Shown: positions 17,394-30,200 of the stretch, in pieces
How positions within the stretch are numbered: the stretch's first letter is position 1
Layout of the letters: every line of letters starts with the position of its first letter
Assembly: GCA_020631135.1 (NCBI GenBank)
Contig: JAHDHU010000019.1
Span: 1 to 44,027, forward strand
From: Saprospiraceae bacterium
GTDB lineage: Bacteria > Bacteroidota > Bacteroidia > Chitinophagales > Saprospiraceae
Reading direction: 5' to 3'
Length of the DNA stretch: 44,027 nucleotides
Translations under genes and position numbers: made by a program
Notes under the pieces: model-generated
The model's input: only the letters and a program-made list of their open reading frames with translations
Database searches by the model: none
Told to the model about the DNA's origin: nothing

Positions 17394-19250
17394 ATGAAAA
17401 AATTTGGATTTGATTTCTCTCATATAAAAGGAGATTTTTTTGGAGGATTAACCGCAGGAATTGTCGCCTTGCCCTTAGCATTGGCTTTTGGTGTAGGTTC
17501 GGGGTTAGGGCCTAGTGCAGGATTGTACGGTGCGATATTTATAAGCTTTTTTGCTGCGCTTTTTGGCGGTACAAATACACAAATTTCAGGACCAACCGCA
17601 CCAATGACCGCATTTAGTATGACCATCGTCATAGGGATTGTCGCGTCTTTTGACGGGGATGTCAGTAAAGCGTTACCAGCAATTTTGATAGTCTTTTTAC
17701 TTTCCGGTATTATGCAAATAGGATTGGGCTTACTTGGGTTAGGTGTTTATATCAAATACATACCTTATCCAGTAGTTTCTGGATTTATGACTGCTATTGG
17801 TGTAATAATTTTAGTTACCCAAATTTTGCCAGCGGTAGGATATTACCCTAAAGAAGATACAGAATTTGTTACGCAGTTTAAACCCGAGGCAGAAGAAGTC
17901 ATTTTGGAAGGAATCTTAAAAGATGAAGCTGGAGAGGATATTTTGGTTTTGGAAGATTTTAGTGAAACCATTAAAAGAGCAAACCAAATAACAGATGCTG
18001 AAATTCTTAAAGAATCACAGACCCTTGCAGGAAAAGAGGCATCTGGAGTTTTGGGGACCTTTCGTGTTTTAAACCGGGCTTTTCAAAACATTAATTGGCT
18101 TGAACTATTACTGGCGTTGGCTACCATAATTATAATCTTTGGTTTCAAAAGGATCACAACAGCAGTGCCAAGTACATTGGTGGCCTTGTTGGTCGTCTCA
18201 GGGGCGGCAGTTGCCTTTGGTTTAAATTATCGACCGATTGAGGAAATTCCTAATGGTCTTCCGATTCCTCAATGGAATATGTTCTCGGATTTCAGTTTTG
18301 CCACAATAGCGCCATATATAATTACGGCCTTCGTATTATCTCTCTTGGGTGCCATAGATTCGCTTTTGACTTCGGTGGTCGCAGACAATATGACTAAGAC
18401 CAAACACAAACCTAATCAAGAGCTGATTGGACAAGGAATTGGAAATAGTATAGCAGCTGTTTTCGGAGGTATTCCAGGCGCGGGTGCAACGATCAGGACG
18501 GTAGTAAACATTAATTCGGGTGGTAAAACCAAATTGTCTGGAATGATTGCTGGTCTACTATTGTTAATAATTTTGTTGGCTCTTGGACCAATCGCTTCTA
18601 AAATTCCAGCGGCTGTTTTGGCAGGAATACTTATAACTGTAGGTATAGGGGTTATGGATTATAAAGGCTTAAAAGCGATTCCTTACATGCCTAAACCGGA
18701 GGTTGCAATTATGTTGGTAGTTCTAATACTTTCCTCAGTTTGGAATTTAGTTTACGCTGTGGGTATTGGTTTAGTCATTGCGTCACTTATTTTCATGAAA
18801 AAAATTGGAGACCAGACTGGTGAAAAATCGAATGTAAAATCCTTAGATGAAGAAAGTTGGGCAGATGAAAAAGATTTTCCAACAAATCTTAGAGAAGAAG
18901 TGTTTATTAAGCATGTCGAAGGACCTTTATTTTTTGGATCAACAAATGATTTTCAATCACTCGCTCAGCAAATACCGAGCACTGCTTCAACCGTGATAAT
19001 TCGAATGGATAAAATTCCCTACATGGATCAGTCAGGTCTTTATGCGATGGAAGATATTTTGATGGATTTGACTAAAAGTGAAATTAAAATATTATTGGTA
19101 GGTCCTCAAGAACAAACTCGATATATGATGGAAAGAATTGATATGATTCCAGATCTGATTCCAGAAAATCAAATTTTCAGTAATATTGAATCTTGTATTA
19201 CCTGGGTAAAGGAAAACGTTAAAGATGTATATCCTTCTCCCAAAGCTTAA
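17394..19250 (+). CDS. SulP-family anion transporter with STAS domain, probable bicarbonate transporter
   Basis: This 618-residue integral membrane protein has the SulP fold: AGIVALPLALAFGVGSG near residue 22, then the signature GGTNTQISGPTAPMTAF near 60, about ten to twelve TM segments to about 470, and a C-terminal STAS domain (about 500-612, FIKHVEGPLFFGSTNDF...YMDQSGLYAMEDIL). A charged insertion of roughly 60 residues (about 160-225) separates two membrane segments and is longer than in many relatives. A beta-carbonic anhydrase gene starts 23 nt downstream. The SulP plus carbonic anhydrase pairing points to bicarbonate/CO2 provision rather than sulfate, though substrate cannot be read from the sequence. 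Confidence 0.93.
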   Translation: MKKFGFDFSHIKGDFFGGLTAGIVALPLALAFGVGSGLGPSAGLYGAIFISFFAALFGGTNTQISGPTAPMTAFSMTIVIGIVASFDGDVSKALPAILIVFLLSGIMQIGLGLLGLGVYIKYIPYPVVSGFMTAIGVIILVTQILPAVGYYPKEDTEFVTQFKPEAEEVILEGILKDEAGEDILVLEDFSETIKRANQITDAEILKESQTLAGKEASGVLGTFRVLNRAFQNINWLELLLALATIIIIFGFKRITTAVPSTLVALLVVSGAAVAFGLNYRPIEEIPNGLPIPQWNMFSDFSFATIAPYIITAFVLSLLGAIDSLLTSVVADNMTKTKHKPNQELIGQGIGNSIAAVFGGIPGAGATIRTVVNINSGGKTKLSGMIAGLLLLIILLALGPIASKIPAAVLAGILITVGIGVMDYKGLKAIPYMPKPEVAIMLVVLILSSVWNLVYAVGIGLVIASLIFMKKIGDQTGEKSNVKSLDEESWADEKDFPTNLREEVFIKHVEGPLFFGSTNDFQSLAQQIPSTASTVIIRMDKIPYMDQSGLYAMEDILMDLTKSEIKILLVGPQEQTRYMMERIDMIPDLIPENQIFSNIESCITWVKENVKDVYPSPKA

Positions 19251-19273
19251 TTATTAAAAACTAAAATTAAAAT

Positions 19274-19840
19274 ATGACAAATCAAGAAGTAATAGATCGA
19301 TTAAAGGCTGGAAATGCCCGTTTTGTAGAAGATAAGTTAGATGGAAAATTACAAGACAGTAGTCGTCGTGATTCACTGACGAGCGGACAACAGCCATTTG
19401 CAATAGTTTTAAGTTGTGCAGACAGTAGAGTAGTTCCTGAGTTAGCATTTGACACAGGACTTGGCGAATTGTTTGTTTTGAGAGTGGCCGGAAATGTAGC
19501 AAACACTTCAACAATTGCCAGCATTGAGTATGCAGTAGCACATTGTGGAACCAATTTGATTGTCGTTTTAGGACATCAAAGTTGTGGAGCAGTAACTGCA
19601 GCTGTTAATGGTGGAGATAATGGCTATAACCTCAATCATCTTTTAGCACACATTACTCCTGCGATTGGAGCTTCAGGTGAGGGAGCAGCAGTAAACGATG
19701 TTGTAAAAACCAATGCAAAAATGGTTTCGAGCGAATTAGCCACGAGATCAGATATTATCGGTAGTGCTGTTAAAGAAGGTAGAGTGCAAGTTGTGCCTGC
19801 CTATTACAATTTAGATTCGGGAAAGGTAGATTTCTTATAA
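19274..19840 (+). CDS. Beta-class carbonic anhydrase
   Basis: This 188-residue cytoplasmic enzyme interconverts CO2 and bicarbonate. The zinc ligands are in place: Cys48-x-Asp50-x-Arg52 (SCADSRVVPE) and His101-x2-Cys104 (GHQSCGAV). LRVAGNVANTSTIASIEYAV is the usual beta-CA core segment. Co-transcription with the SulP transporter 23 nt upstream suggests the pair supplies bicarbonate to carboxylases. A strong terminator follows 22 nt after the stop. Confidence 0.95.
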   Translation: MTNQEVIDRLKAGNARFVEDKLDGKLQDSSRRDSLTSGQQPFAIVLSCADSRVVPELAFDTGLGELFVLRVAGNVANTSTIASIEYAVAHCGTNLIVVLGHQSCGAVTAAVNGGDNGYNLNHLLAHITPAIGASGEGAAVNDVVKTNAKMVSSELATRSDIIGSAVKEGRVQVVPAYYNLDSGKVDFL

Positions 19841-19862
19841 GCAACTCGATCGAATAAAAACC

Positions 19863-19899
19863 AAAGCCATTCGTTGTAACTACATCGAATGGCTTTTTT
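19863..19899 (+). terminator. Terminator of the SulP-carbonic anhydrase unit
   Basis: An 11-bp stem pairs AAAGCCATTCG (19863-19873) with CGAATGGCTTT (19886-19896) around a 12-nt loop, followed by six T (19894-19899). It ends 11 nt before the next gene. Its arms contain GCCATTCG and CGAATGGC, the same half-sites as the 17-nt near-palindromes. Confidence 0.88.
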
Positions 19900-19910
19900 A
19901 ATTTATTCAA

Positions 19911-20714
19911 ATGAAATATTGCTCCCTTTTACTTTTCGTTCTGATTACTTTGCAACAATGCAAACCTGTTGTCCAAGAAACAGAAAATCAAACTGCACAG
20001 ATTATCGAAGATTCTATAGTACCGATTGATAAGGACGTATTGAGTGGAATTGGTCTGGATAAGGTCACTTTAAAGGATACTCCTGAGAGAGACTTCTTTC
20101 AGAAGCGTATTTTTAGAGGGGAGGAAATCAGCGTTTATGTAGTTTCTTCTCAATCATGGAAAGTAGACTTTGAAAAATTTTGGTTTGACGAATTTATTTG
20201 CATGTTTAATGGGAGTGCTCAAGTTAAACATGAAGATGGAAGGGAAAAATCGATCTATTCAAGAGATATGGTTTTTGCACCAAAAGGCTTTCCAGGGACT
20301 TGGGAAGTGCAGGCAGGCGATAATTATAGCTACGAACTTTCTGTGATTACCAATAAAAGAAACGAAGAGCTAATAAAACCCTCAGTAGATTTTCCAATCG
20401 TCTTAAATCCCGAAGACCTTTCGGGTAATCAAATTTCGATTCAAGAAAATGAGATTTATGAAAAAAGTCTGGTTAAAGGAAGTGAATTAGAATTTAAATT
20501 AATTGCCGAAAAACCTCAATCTAGAAAGATTCTTCAAAAAAGTCGAGAATCTCTCGTTCATGTGCTTTCAGGAAAGTTAATCCTGGAAGACACAACAGGA
20601 AAAGAATTTCAATTTACAAGTGGGGATTATTTTGCAATGAAATCAAACTTCCAAGGGTTATGGACTTCTGAAGGACATGGCTTGGTTAAATACCTCACCA
20701 TCGCAAAATCCTAA
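19911..20714 (+). CDS. Bicupin lipoprotein
   Basis: The 267-residue protein begins with a short lipoprotein signal peptide (MKYCSLLLFVLITLQQC, Cys17). Two cupin barrels follow. The first is about residues 80-145 (FICMFNGSAQVKHEDGREK, then RDMVFAPKGFPGTWEV, resembling the EutQ/DUF861 cupin_3 type). The second is about 185-262 (SLVHVLSGKLILEDTTG, then GDYFAMKSNFQGLWTSEG). The usual His ligands of enzymatic cupins are mostly missing in both copies, so it may bind a small molecule or a partner rather than catalyse. It starts just after the carbonic anhydrase terminator and has no obvious operon partner. Confidence 0.8.
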   Translation: MKYCSLLLFVLITLQQCKPVVQETENQTAQIIEDSIVPIDKDVLSGIGLDKVTLKDTPERDFFQKRIFRGEEISVYVVSSQSWKVDFEKFWFDEFICMFNGSAQVKHEDGREKSIYSRDMVFAPKGFPGTWEVQAGDNYSYELSVITNKRNEELIKPSVDFPIVLNPEDLSGNQISIQENEIYEKSLVKGSELEFKLIAEKPQSRKILQKSRESLVHVLSGKLILEDTTGKEFQFTSGDYFAMKSNFQGLWTSEGHGLVKYLTIAKS

Positions 20715-20754
20715 TTCTGATTATTTTGATCCTTTTGAATCTCTTTAAATCCAA

Positions 20755-20958
20755 TCAGGAATCTAAATGGGGTAGGATATAAGCGATAAACACTATCAAT
20801 AAAATCAAACTTACGATGGGCCACATTAATACACTCAATACAGTGGAACCATTAAACTTTTCTTGATCCCAATCTGTGTTGATTAATTTCCAAAGCGATT
20901 TAAGTAAGGTTACCACAAAAAGGCCACCCAAAACTAAAATTCCTATTCCACCTTGCAT
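20755..20958 (-). CDS. Small two-helix membrane protein
   Basis: This 67-residue product has two hydrophobic segments, about 4-21 (IGILVLGGLFVVTLLKSL) and 41-62 (LSVLMWPIVSLILLIVFIAYIL), separated by a polar loop (INTDWDQEKFNGST). The start at 20958 gives MQGGIG. No family was recognised. It is the only plausible gene in the stretch between the bicupin gene and the first giant gene. It is short, so it may not be real. Confidence 0.5.
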   Translation of the reverse strand: MQGGIGILVLGGLFVVTLLKSLWKLINTDWDQEKFNGSTVLSVLMWPIVSLILLIVFIAYILPHLDS

Positions 20959-21076
20959 ATAAATGAATTCTTATCGAGTAAAAGTAAATAAACGTGCTCT
21001 ATTCTCTCTAATAATCATATAAGTTAAATATTATAATATTTTTTAATATATGTTACATATTAAGAATATTTATATA

Positions 21077-21084
21077 TATATTTG
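21077..21084 (+). promoter_or_regulatory. Candidate -7 element of the first giant gene
   Basis: TATATTTG matches the Bacteroidota -7 box TAnnTTTG exactly, but no TTTG lies 19 nt upstream. It would give a 5' leader of about 120 nt holding an ATAAGCG/CGCTTAT inverted repeat (21091-21123) and a GATACA-TTT-TGTATC hairpin (21150-21164). Confidence 0.3.
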
Positions 21085-21210
21085 TTGGCAATAAGCGCAA
21101 GCTCTATCCCGCTCGTCGCTTATCCCTACCAAAACAGTAAAATTGGACTGATACATTTTGTATCGGTACGAAACGAAAATTTTACACAAATCCCTTTTAA
21201 CAAAGGTCTG

Positions 21211-24200
21211 ATGAGAAAACTTACACACGCCTTAATTGGTAAGCACGCTATTGTATACGGTACAATAAGAAGTATTTTATGTCTTCTTTTTTGTTTACCG
21301 TTTTACATTGTAACCCTAAACTCCCAATGTACCCCGATAGATCAAACCATTTCTGGTTCCGTATATTATGACAATAATTCTAACGGTATTTTCGATACAA
21401 GCGAAAATGGCCAAGGCGGAATTTTGGTCTTGGCATATGATGCCAATAATGCACTGGTCGGTCAAACGACATCATCCAGCGTAGGAGATTATGCGATTAG
21501 TGATCTATTAAATGGTCAACCATACAGATTAGAATTTTTTAATCTTAACGGGAATGCTGACTCCTATCTAGTTGGAAATAATGGCAGTAGTGTTCAATTT
21601 AGAGAGGCTCCTTTTTGCGAAGCTGATTTTACTATTTTGGACCCTACCTCAACATGTAGTGCTAATCCTGAAATCGTTTTAACTTGTTTTGTGCAAGATG
21701 ATTTTGGGATAAATGGTCACATGCCGACCATTGTTAGTGTTGAACATGATTTTGGGGCAAACAGTTTGGTAAAAAAATATGCCACCGCCGCAGAAACGGG
21801 CTCAGTTTGGGGATTAGATATTTCCCTTTCTCAGGCTAGTATTTATAGCTCGGCTTTTGTAAAACAATATTCCGCTGTCACACCACACGGGATCGGAGCA
21901 ATATTTACTACTTCGACGGGATCAAACCCAAGTACTACCTTGTTTGCGGATTTAACAGATGTAGGAGAATTAACCAATATAGACGTGAATGATTGCGATT
22001 ACGGAAATCAAGTTGGTCGAGTAGGTTTAGGAGGTCTAGCTCTTTCAAACGATGAAGCAGATTTATACGTAGTTAATATTGCCAACAATACTTTGGTGAA
22101 AGTACCAACCTCAAATCCAAATCCTTCTAATACCATCGAATACGCAATTCCTGATCCAGGATGTTCGGATGGTGATACAAGATCTTTTGCATTAAATAAT
22201 CACAATGGTAAGTTTTATGTAGGTGTAACTTGTACGGCAGAAACCTCTCAAGATGAAAATAATTCTTCCATTCATGTATATGAATTTAACCCTTCTAACA
22301 CCCAATTTACTTTAGTTTTTAGTACTGATTATGCCAAGGGTTATTGGTATGATAATCCAACAGACGGCGAAGCAACCATGCATTGGTTAACTGACATAGA
22401 CTTTACTGACGAAGGCTTGATGCTCTTGTCTCTAAGTGATAGAATTGGTCATCGTTTTTGTAACAATGGCAATGGAAGATTGGATAAACAAAATCCAGAT
22501 TTACTCATCGCTTGGGATAATAATGGTACTTGGACCTTAGAATCTAACGGTACTGCTGGTACCTTGGCTGGTTCGGGTCAAAATAATGGACAAGGTCCAG
22601 GTGGCGGAGAATTTTTTGGATTTGATTTCTGGCCTTCAGGAGCAAATTATCATCCAGAAACTGCCTTAGGTAGTATCTATGTTTTACCAGGTTCAGGACA
22701 AGTAATTTCAACAAATTATGATCCTCATTTTAATTCTTATTCTGGAGGATTACATCGTTATTACACTTCTAATGGAAGTAAAGCAAGTTACATTGAATTA
22801 TATGTAAATCAATTTCAAGAAAATTTTGGCAAAGCAACTGGTTTTGGTGATTTAAGTTCTCTTTGCCCTCCAGCAGCCGTAGAAATTGGAAATTACGTTT
22901 GGGAGGATTCAAACTCCAATGGAGTTCAGGATGCAGGTGAATTGGCTTTAGGTAATGTTGATCTAAATCTTTATGATCAAGATTGTAATCTCGTCGGGAG
23001 TACTACCACCGATACTAACGGAAATTATGTTTTTAACAACGGCAACGTGGATTTAGATGGAGATGGTATAATGGACGGTTTACTAAGTAATGCGACATAT
23101 TATGTTGTATTGGACAATGCAAACTACAATCCTTCAATGCAAAATTATTCAATAGGTGGAGAGGATTATATGATCTGTTCTTCAAATATTGGAATGGGAA
23201 CAAATGCAGATTTAAACGATTCCGATGCCGCACTTTTCTCAAATATATGTGATCAAATAGATGGCAGTAATGGAATCATTGTAAATACTTTAAGTAGCGG
23301 CGCAAATCATAATTTTGACATCGGCGTATGTAAAATGGCTCAATTAAATTTTGATGCAGCCTTGTTTAAAGAAGTAGTTGGTAATCCGACTGCGAGAATT
23401 GGTGATGAAGTAACATTTAAAATCACTGTAGTTAATCAAGGACAAATTCCTGCATCCAAAATGACCATTATCGATCATATTCCGTCAGGATTTAATTTTG
23501 ATTCAAATTCTAATCCTGGTTGGACTTATAACGGTAGCTCAGCATCCGCTGAAATATATAATCTCGGCATTGGAGAAAGCCAAGAATTATTCATAAAGTT
23601 AGTAGTCAATGGTCAGTCGAGAGACTTCTTAAATATTGCTGAAATATCGGCTGCTCTCGATGATAATGGAGATGACTTAGAAGATGTAGATTCAACTCCA
23701 GATAATGATCCAGCTAATGATTCAGGTGGGGAGCCCGGCTCGCTTACCGATGATGAAATCAATGATGATGGCACACTAGATGAAGATGATCATGATCCTG
23801 CCACAATTCAAATTTTTGATTTGGCTTTGAGAAAAGAGGTTTCTAATCCTTTGAGTTTTTATCAAATCGGTGATTTGGTAGAATACACAATCAGGATATT
23901 TAATCAAGGGAATGTTGAAGCAAGTGATATAGAAATAGTCGAATATATTCCAGACGGTTTTTCCTTTGATGCAAATCTTAACCCTAATTGGATCCTTGAC
24001 GGGAATGGTAATGTAATTGCCTTATTATCAAATAATTTGGCACCAGGAGAAAGCACAGAGTTAACTTTTGTTTTACAAATTCCGCCGTCTTTAAACTCTT
24101 CTCAAGTTATCAATGAAGCAGAAATAGCAGCCGCAACACCGGTCGGAACAGTTGGTTTGATGGATTGGGATTCTACCCCAGATCGTGATAATCAAAATGA

Positions 24201-27200
24201 TGAAGGTGGCTCACCTTTCGATAACACGGATAATTTGATTAGTGATCAGGGAACTACCGATGAGGATGATCACGATCCTGCATTGATACTAGTAGATAGA
24301 TACGATTTGGCTTTAATTAAATCAGTAAATCGAAATGGTGTCGAAAGGGGAGAAGACTTAGTCTATGACATAACAGTGTACAATCAAGGAACAATTACTG
24401 CCAATGATATCCGTATTGTGGATTACGTTCCTGATTATCTAGAACCCACAGACTCAGCTTGGGAACAAGAAATAGGCGCAGTACCAACAAAGTATAAAAG
24501 GACTATTGAATTGCCAAATGGTTTACAACCTGGTGAATCGCATACGATCACTATATCTTTTAAAGTAGATCCAAACGCACCAGCTATTCCAGTGATTAAC
24601 AGAGCGGAAATATATTATTCTGAAGACAATGATGGAAATGACTTTTCATCTTTAGATGCAGATAGTACTCCAGATATGATCATTGGAAATGACCTAGGCG
24701 GTATACCTAATTCGCCAAATTCGGATGATGTTGTAAATGCACCGGCTAATTTAGATGAAGATGATGAAGATCCAGCTGTGGTTTTCGTGATCGATAGTGA
24801 AATAGCGACCGAATGTATTTGCTTAAACAATGCAACAACCAGTATGACTGGTCAATTTTCGGATGAAATATTAGTTACTGGTCCTTCAAGCCAAACATGG
24901 TATATCCAAAATGTGATTGGCCTAAGTGATTATACTACACCGAGTAATGCAGTTCCAAACAATACTATTGGTTCTGCCGGATTTATGTTAGAAGAAATTA
25001 TCGTTCTTGGAAATGGGATGAGTGTATATATGATGATAGGAGTTCACGATTCTGGAGAAGGATACACAATACAACTTACAAACGGGGAAGGAAATTTTCA
25101 AAATTTAACTAACGCCGGTTGTTCCTATACAGCTCCAAATATAGTTGGTCCCGCTTCAGTATGTACCAACGCCATAATGGAGTATTCTACTGATCCTATT
25201 GTTGGAGTGACATTTGATTGGGAATTAAACGGTGTAGCAGTAGGTTCTGGTGAAACTGTAGAAATAGATTTTGCAGGATTAACTGGCGCTCAAATTGTAA
25301 CGGTAATTCCATCTGGAAGTTCCTGTTATGAGCCAGTATCAGTAGAAGTAGTTGTAGGGACAGTTAACGGAGTATTGGCATGTGTTGGTTCAGTCAACAT
25401 TACACTAAACAATGATTGTGAGGCTACAATTACGCCTGCGATGCTTTTGACAAGTCCAATTATTCCTGGCGCTGCATATGGGGTCATTTTGACTGATGAA
25501 TATGGTAACCCTATTGTCGGAAACACGGTAGATGGTTCTTACATTGGACAAACACTTATGGCCAAAATAATGGATGGTTGTTCTGGAAATAGTTGTTGGA
25601 GTTTTGTTACCGTTGAGGATAAAACACCACCAGAGATTTTCTGTGAAGACATAGAAATAACCTGTAATGAAATGTTGCATTATGAAGGACCATTGGCGAT
25701 CGATAATTGTGACGGTGTTGTTCAGGTGGATATCGTAGAACACTTGGTGACGCCATTGGATTGTGATGTTAATCATATCAAGCAAATTGATAGAACTTAT
25801 AGAGCAACAGATAATTTTGGAAATGTTGCTTTCTGTAATCAAGTTATTTTAGTCAAAAGATTAGATTTAAATATTGTCCAGTTTCCTGACAATGTCTCGA
25901 TGGGCAATATGAATGCTTTGACTTGCGGAACCTTCGATTTAGATAAATTTGGTTTCCCTGCAACTTCTGAAACTGGAGTGCCGACCATTGATGGTGATCC
26001 GGTTTATCCTTCTTCACATTTTTATTGTAATCTTTCAGCAGGTTATACAGATGAAATATTAAGCAGCAATGCTTGTGTGACTAAGATTTTAAGAACATGG
26101 TTAGTCGCTGAATGGTGGTGTAATGGCGGTGGAATGATGTCACACGAACAATTAATCGAAATAGTCGATGATCAGGATCCAGTTATTACTTGTCCTGCCA
26201 ACATGACACAAGCGACCAGTGGATTTACTTGCATGGCTAATGTTAATTTGCCAATGCCCACGGTTTCTGATGTATGTTCTCCAGATGACCTAACAATCGC
26301 AGTTACACATCCTAATGGATTTATTGCAGATTTCAATGGTGGTGTAATTTCATTGCCGATAGGAACTCACACGGTGACTTATACTGTATATGATAAATGT
26401 TTGAACTCATCTTCATGTAATATAGAAATAGATGTCGTCGATCAGACTGCTCCGATTGCAATTTGTGATCAAAATACAGTTGTTGGATTAAATTCAACAG
26501 GGATTGCTACTGTTTATGCTCCTGTATTTGATGATGGATCTTACGATGATTGTCATTTAGAAAGTATGGACGTCCTTAGAATGGACGCACCTTCTTCATG
26601 TAACAGCCCTGTAGTTTATGGTGATCATGTTATTTTCTGTTGTGAAGATGTAGGTCAAACCATTCAAGTTTTGTTTAGAGTAACTGATATGAGTGGGAAT
26701 CAAAATACCTGTATGGTAAATGTTGAAGTACAGGATAAATTCGCACCGAGCATTACTTGTCCTCCGAATATGGGTATTGATTGCGGTGATCTTTTTGATC
26801 TTACAGATGAAGATCAAATGAATCAAATGTTTGGTACAGCAACCGCGACTGATGCTTGTCAGGTGAATATTAGTTCAACAGCCAGTGCCTCTTTAGATCA
26901 ATGCGGAGTTGGTACAATAACCAGAACATTTACTGCATCTGATGCTAACGGGTCTGCTTCTTGTACTCAGGTGATCACAATCACTAATCCTGAGCCATTT
27001 GTTTATGGTGATATTGACTGGCCAGACGATTATGAAACTCAACTAAGTTGTTTAGGTGATGATTTTGATCCAGACAATTTGCCAACTGCAAACGCTTATC
27101 CAACTTGGTCAGAAGATCAATGTGATTTGGTTGGTGCGACTTATGAAGATCAAGTATTCCTCGTAGAGCCAGATAATAATTCATGTTTCAAAATATTGAG

Positions 27201-30200
27201 AAGGTGGTCAGTTATCGACTGGTGCCAATATGATGGAGTAAATGGATTTTGGACTTGGGATCAAACAATAGTAGTTTCCAATTTCATCGCTCCTACAATT
27301 GTAGGTGGATGTGATGATATAGAGGTTTGTACATTCGACCCGGAATGTGCTGGAGGACATGTTGATCTTATCTTTGAGGCTACAGATGACTGTACGCCAG
27401 ATGATATGTTGATGTGGTCATACGTCATTGACCTAAATAATGATGGTACCGCAGACATAAGTAACTCCGGTACTGGTGCGATGATAGACGTATCAGGAAC
27501 ATATGACCTAGGAATGCATTCAATTATTTGGTTGATTGAAGATAGATGTGGAAATACAATGTCTTGTACGAAAAACTTTACGATTATAAATTGTAAACCA
27601 CCGACAGCATATTGTATTAATGGCCTTTCAATTGGTCTTGTGCCGATGGATTTGGATGGAGATGGAGTGCCAGATGCAGAAATGGCAGAGCTTTGTGTCG
27701 AAAGTGTTGACAACGGAAGTTACCATTCGTGTGGATATGATGTTGATCTTAGTTTCAGCGCGGACGTTGATGATGATTGTATCGTTTTCGATTGTTCAGA
27801 TCTGGGTCCACAGATTATTCAGCTTTGGGTTACTGATATTAATGGAAATACCACATTCTGTGAAACAACCATAGACGTTCAAGATAACAATGAAACCGAA
27901 TTGTGTAATAAGATCGATCTGGCCCTAATAAATGAATTAGATGATTATGATGCAGCTAATCAAGTTGCAACATTTAATATAACTGTTTGTAATCAAGGGA
28001 ACACAGTGGTAAATAAGGTTGATGTTGCTGCTTACATTCCTGCAGGTTATGCTTTAAATGATGCTGATTGGAATTCGCTAGTGAATGGTGATGCGGTAAT
28101 CAATTTGATGAGCAGTGATGGAAGCTTGCCAGTTTCAGGTTTGGCGCCCGGCGATTGTTTTACTATTCCGATTACATTAAACGTATTGCCCAATATGGAC
28201 CTTACAGAATATGTACTTTACGCAGAAATAATTGGTGGTATGGATGCAACTGGTTTGATGGCTTCGGATGATTGTGACAGTACTCCGGCTAGTAATACGC
28301 CAGATGAAAACTCTGTTAATCCAGGAGATCCAGATGATAATAATCCAAATGGTGGTGGACCGGATGCAGGCGAAGATGAAGATGATCATGATCCTGCTCA
28401 AATTCCCATTTATGATTTATCGTTGATAAAAGTAATTACAAATTCTGGACCTTATGTGGTTGGATCGGTAGTCGACTATGACATTATAGTTACGAATCAA
28501 GGTAATCAAACCGCTATGGATATTGAAGTTGTTGATTATATTCCTTGTGGTATGAGCATTGATCTAGGCGCGAATCCGGGATGGGCAATTGATTTTGCGA
28601 CTTTTAATATCGTTGCAAATATTCCTGGGCCTCTAGCTCCAGGACAATCAGTTCCTGTTTCGATAAGTTTAAACGTAAATAATATCGATCCTAATTGCCA
28701 AGGAGATAATTATGTAAACTTTGCGGAAATAAATTCATTTACCGATACAGATGGTGTTCCTCAGCCCGATTTTGATAGTGATCCTGACAGCGATCCAGAT
28801 AATGATGGTCCTGTAAATGACGACGTCACAGATAATTCCGGGGGTGATGAAGATGATCATGATCCTGCAGAGATTTGTCCTGTCATCACCATGCCAACGG
28901 AAACTGCATATTGTTCAAATGAAATTGACGTGCTTGTTGCTAGTCCTTCGGGAGGGCTTTGGTCTGGTGTTGGAATCGTTGATCCGAGTACAGGTTCATT
29001 TGATGCTTCTTTGGTTAACGGAGATCAAACAACGATCACCTATACCATACAAGCACCTAATTGTGTAGCGAGTATCGTATTAGATATTGTTGATCTGCCT
29101 AACTTAATATTAACCACGCCTGCACCTGTTTGTAATATTGGAACGTCCGGCATGACTACCATAATTGATTTTACTCAATTGACTAACATAGGTACAGGTA
29201 CTTGGGTGGATACGGATAATTCCAATGTCGACTTAAGTGATCTGAGTAATGTCGATTTTACAGGAGTAACCGATGGTACATACACCTTTACCTTTACAAC
29301 AAACATTACCAATACACCTTGCCCTGATGTAACAGCTTCGATAGAAGTGCAAGTATTGGATTGTAATTGTTCTTGTTTGGCAGCTGCCAATAGTCCTGAA
29401 TGTTTAGGGGATGACATAGCGTTATTTGATAACGGGATCAACGGAGCTTCCTGGTCTTGGACAGGTCCAAATGGATTTACTTCAACCTTGCAGAATCCAG
29501 TTATTACTGGTGCAACAATGGATGATGTCGGTCTCTTCGAACTTACTACTACTTGTGACAATGGTGTGAGCCAATCTTGTCAAATTCTAGTAGAGTTTAC
29601 GGATGACGAGCCACCAGTTCTAATAAATTGTCCTGGAGACATTTCATTGAACTGCGAAGATTTACCAGAAGACTTGAGCACCCTCGGAGTGGCTTCAGGT
29701 ATAGACAATTGTGATGGTGCGCTAGATGCAGAAGAAATTGTTACCATGAATGTGAATTCATGTAATACTGGATTTATTGTTAGAACATTTATTGTCACTG
29801 ACTTTAACAATAATTCAGCCCAGTGTACTCAATTAATTACAATCAATAGTTTGGGAAGCGAATTGATGATGGATGACATTGTTGTCCAACCAGATACTAT
29901 TGTTGTTATGGATTGTAGTACGATTGATCCAGATGTAATCGGAGGTACTCCAGTGATAAATGGTGGTAATGATATGTGCTACAATGTATCCGTCGACTTT
30001 GATGATTCTCCCATGAATCCATCTTTACCCCTATGTATGGACACCATCGACAGGGTTTGGACTGTGGTTGACTCTTGTCAGTTAAATGGAGATGGCATGA
30101 CAGGTATTTTTACATTCAATCAAGCAATTGTTGTACAAGATGATTCTGGTCCGGTCATAATGGTTCCGGATTCTATTTCATTGCCTTGTGATGCTACCAG

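Noticed and set aside
21082-21210. TTG start giving a 43-residue extension of the first giant protein
   Set aside because: The extension precedes a normal signal peptide that begins at ATG 21211 and overlaps a promoter-like TATATTTG box and two potential hairpins, so it is more likely the 5' leader.
25405-27713. Minus-strand frames of about 150 residues opposite the first giant gene
   Set aside because: They lie fully inside a well-supported coding region with clear domain structure and look like shadow frames.
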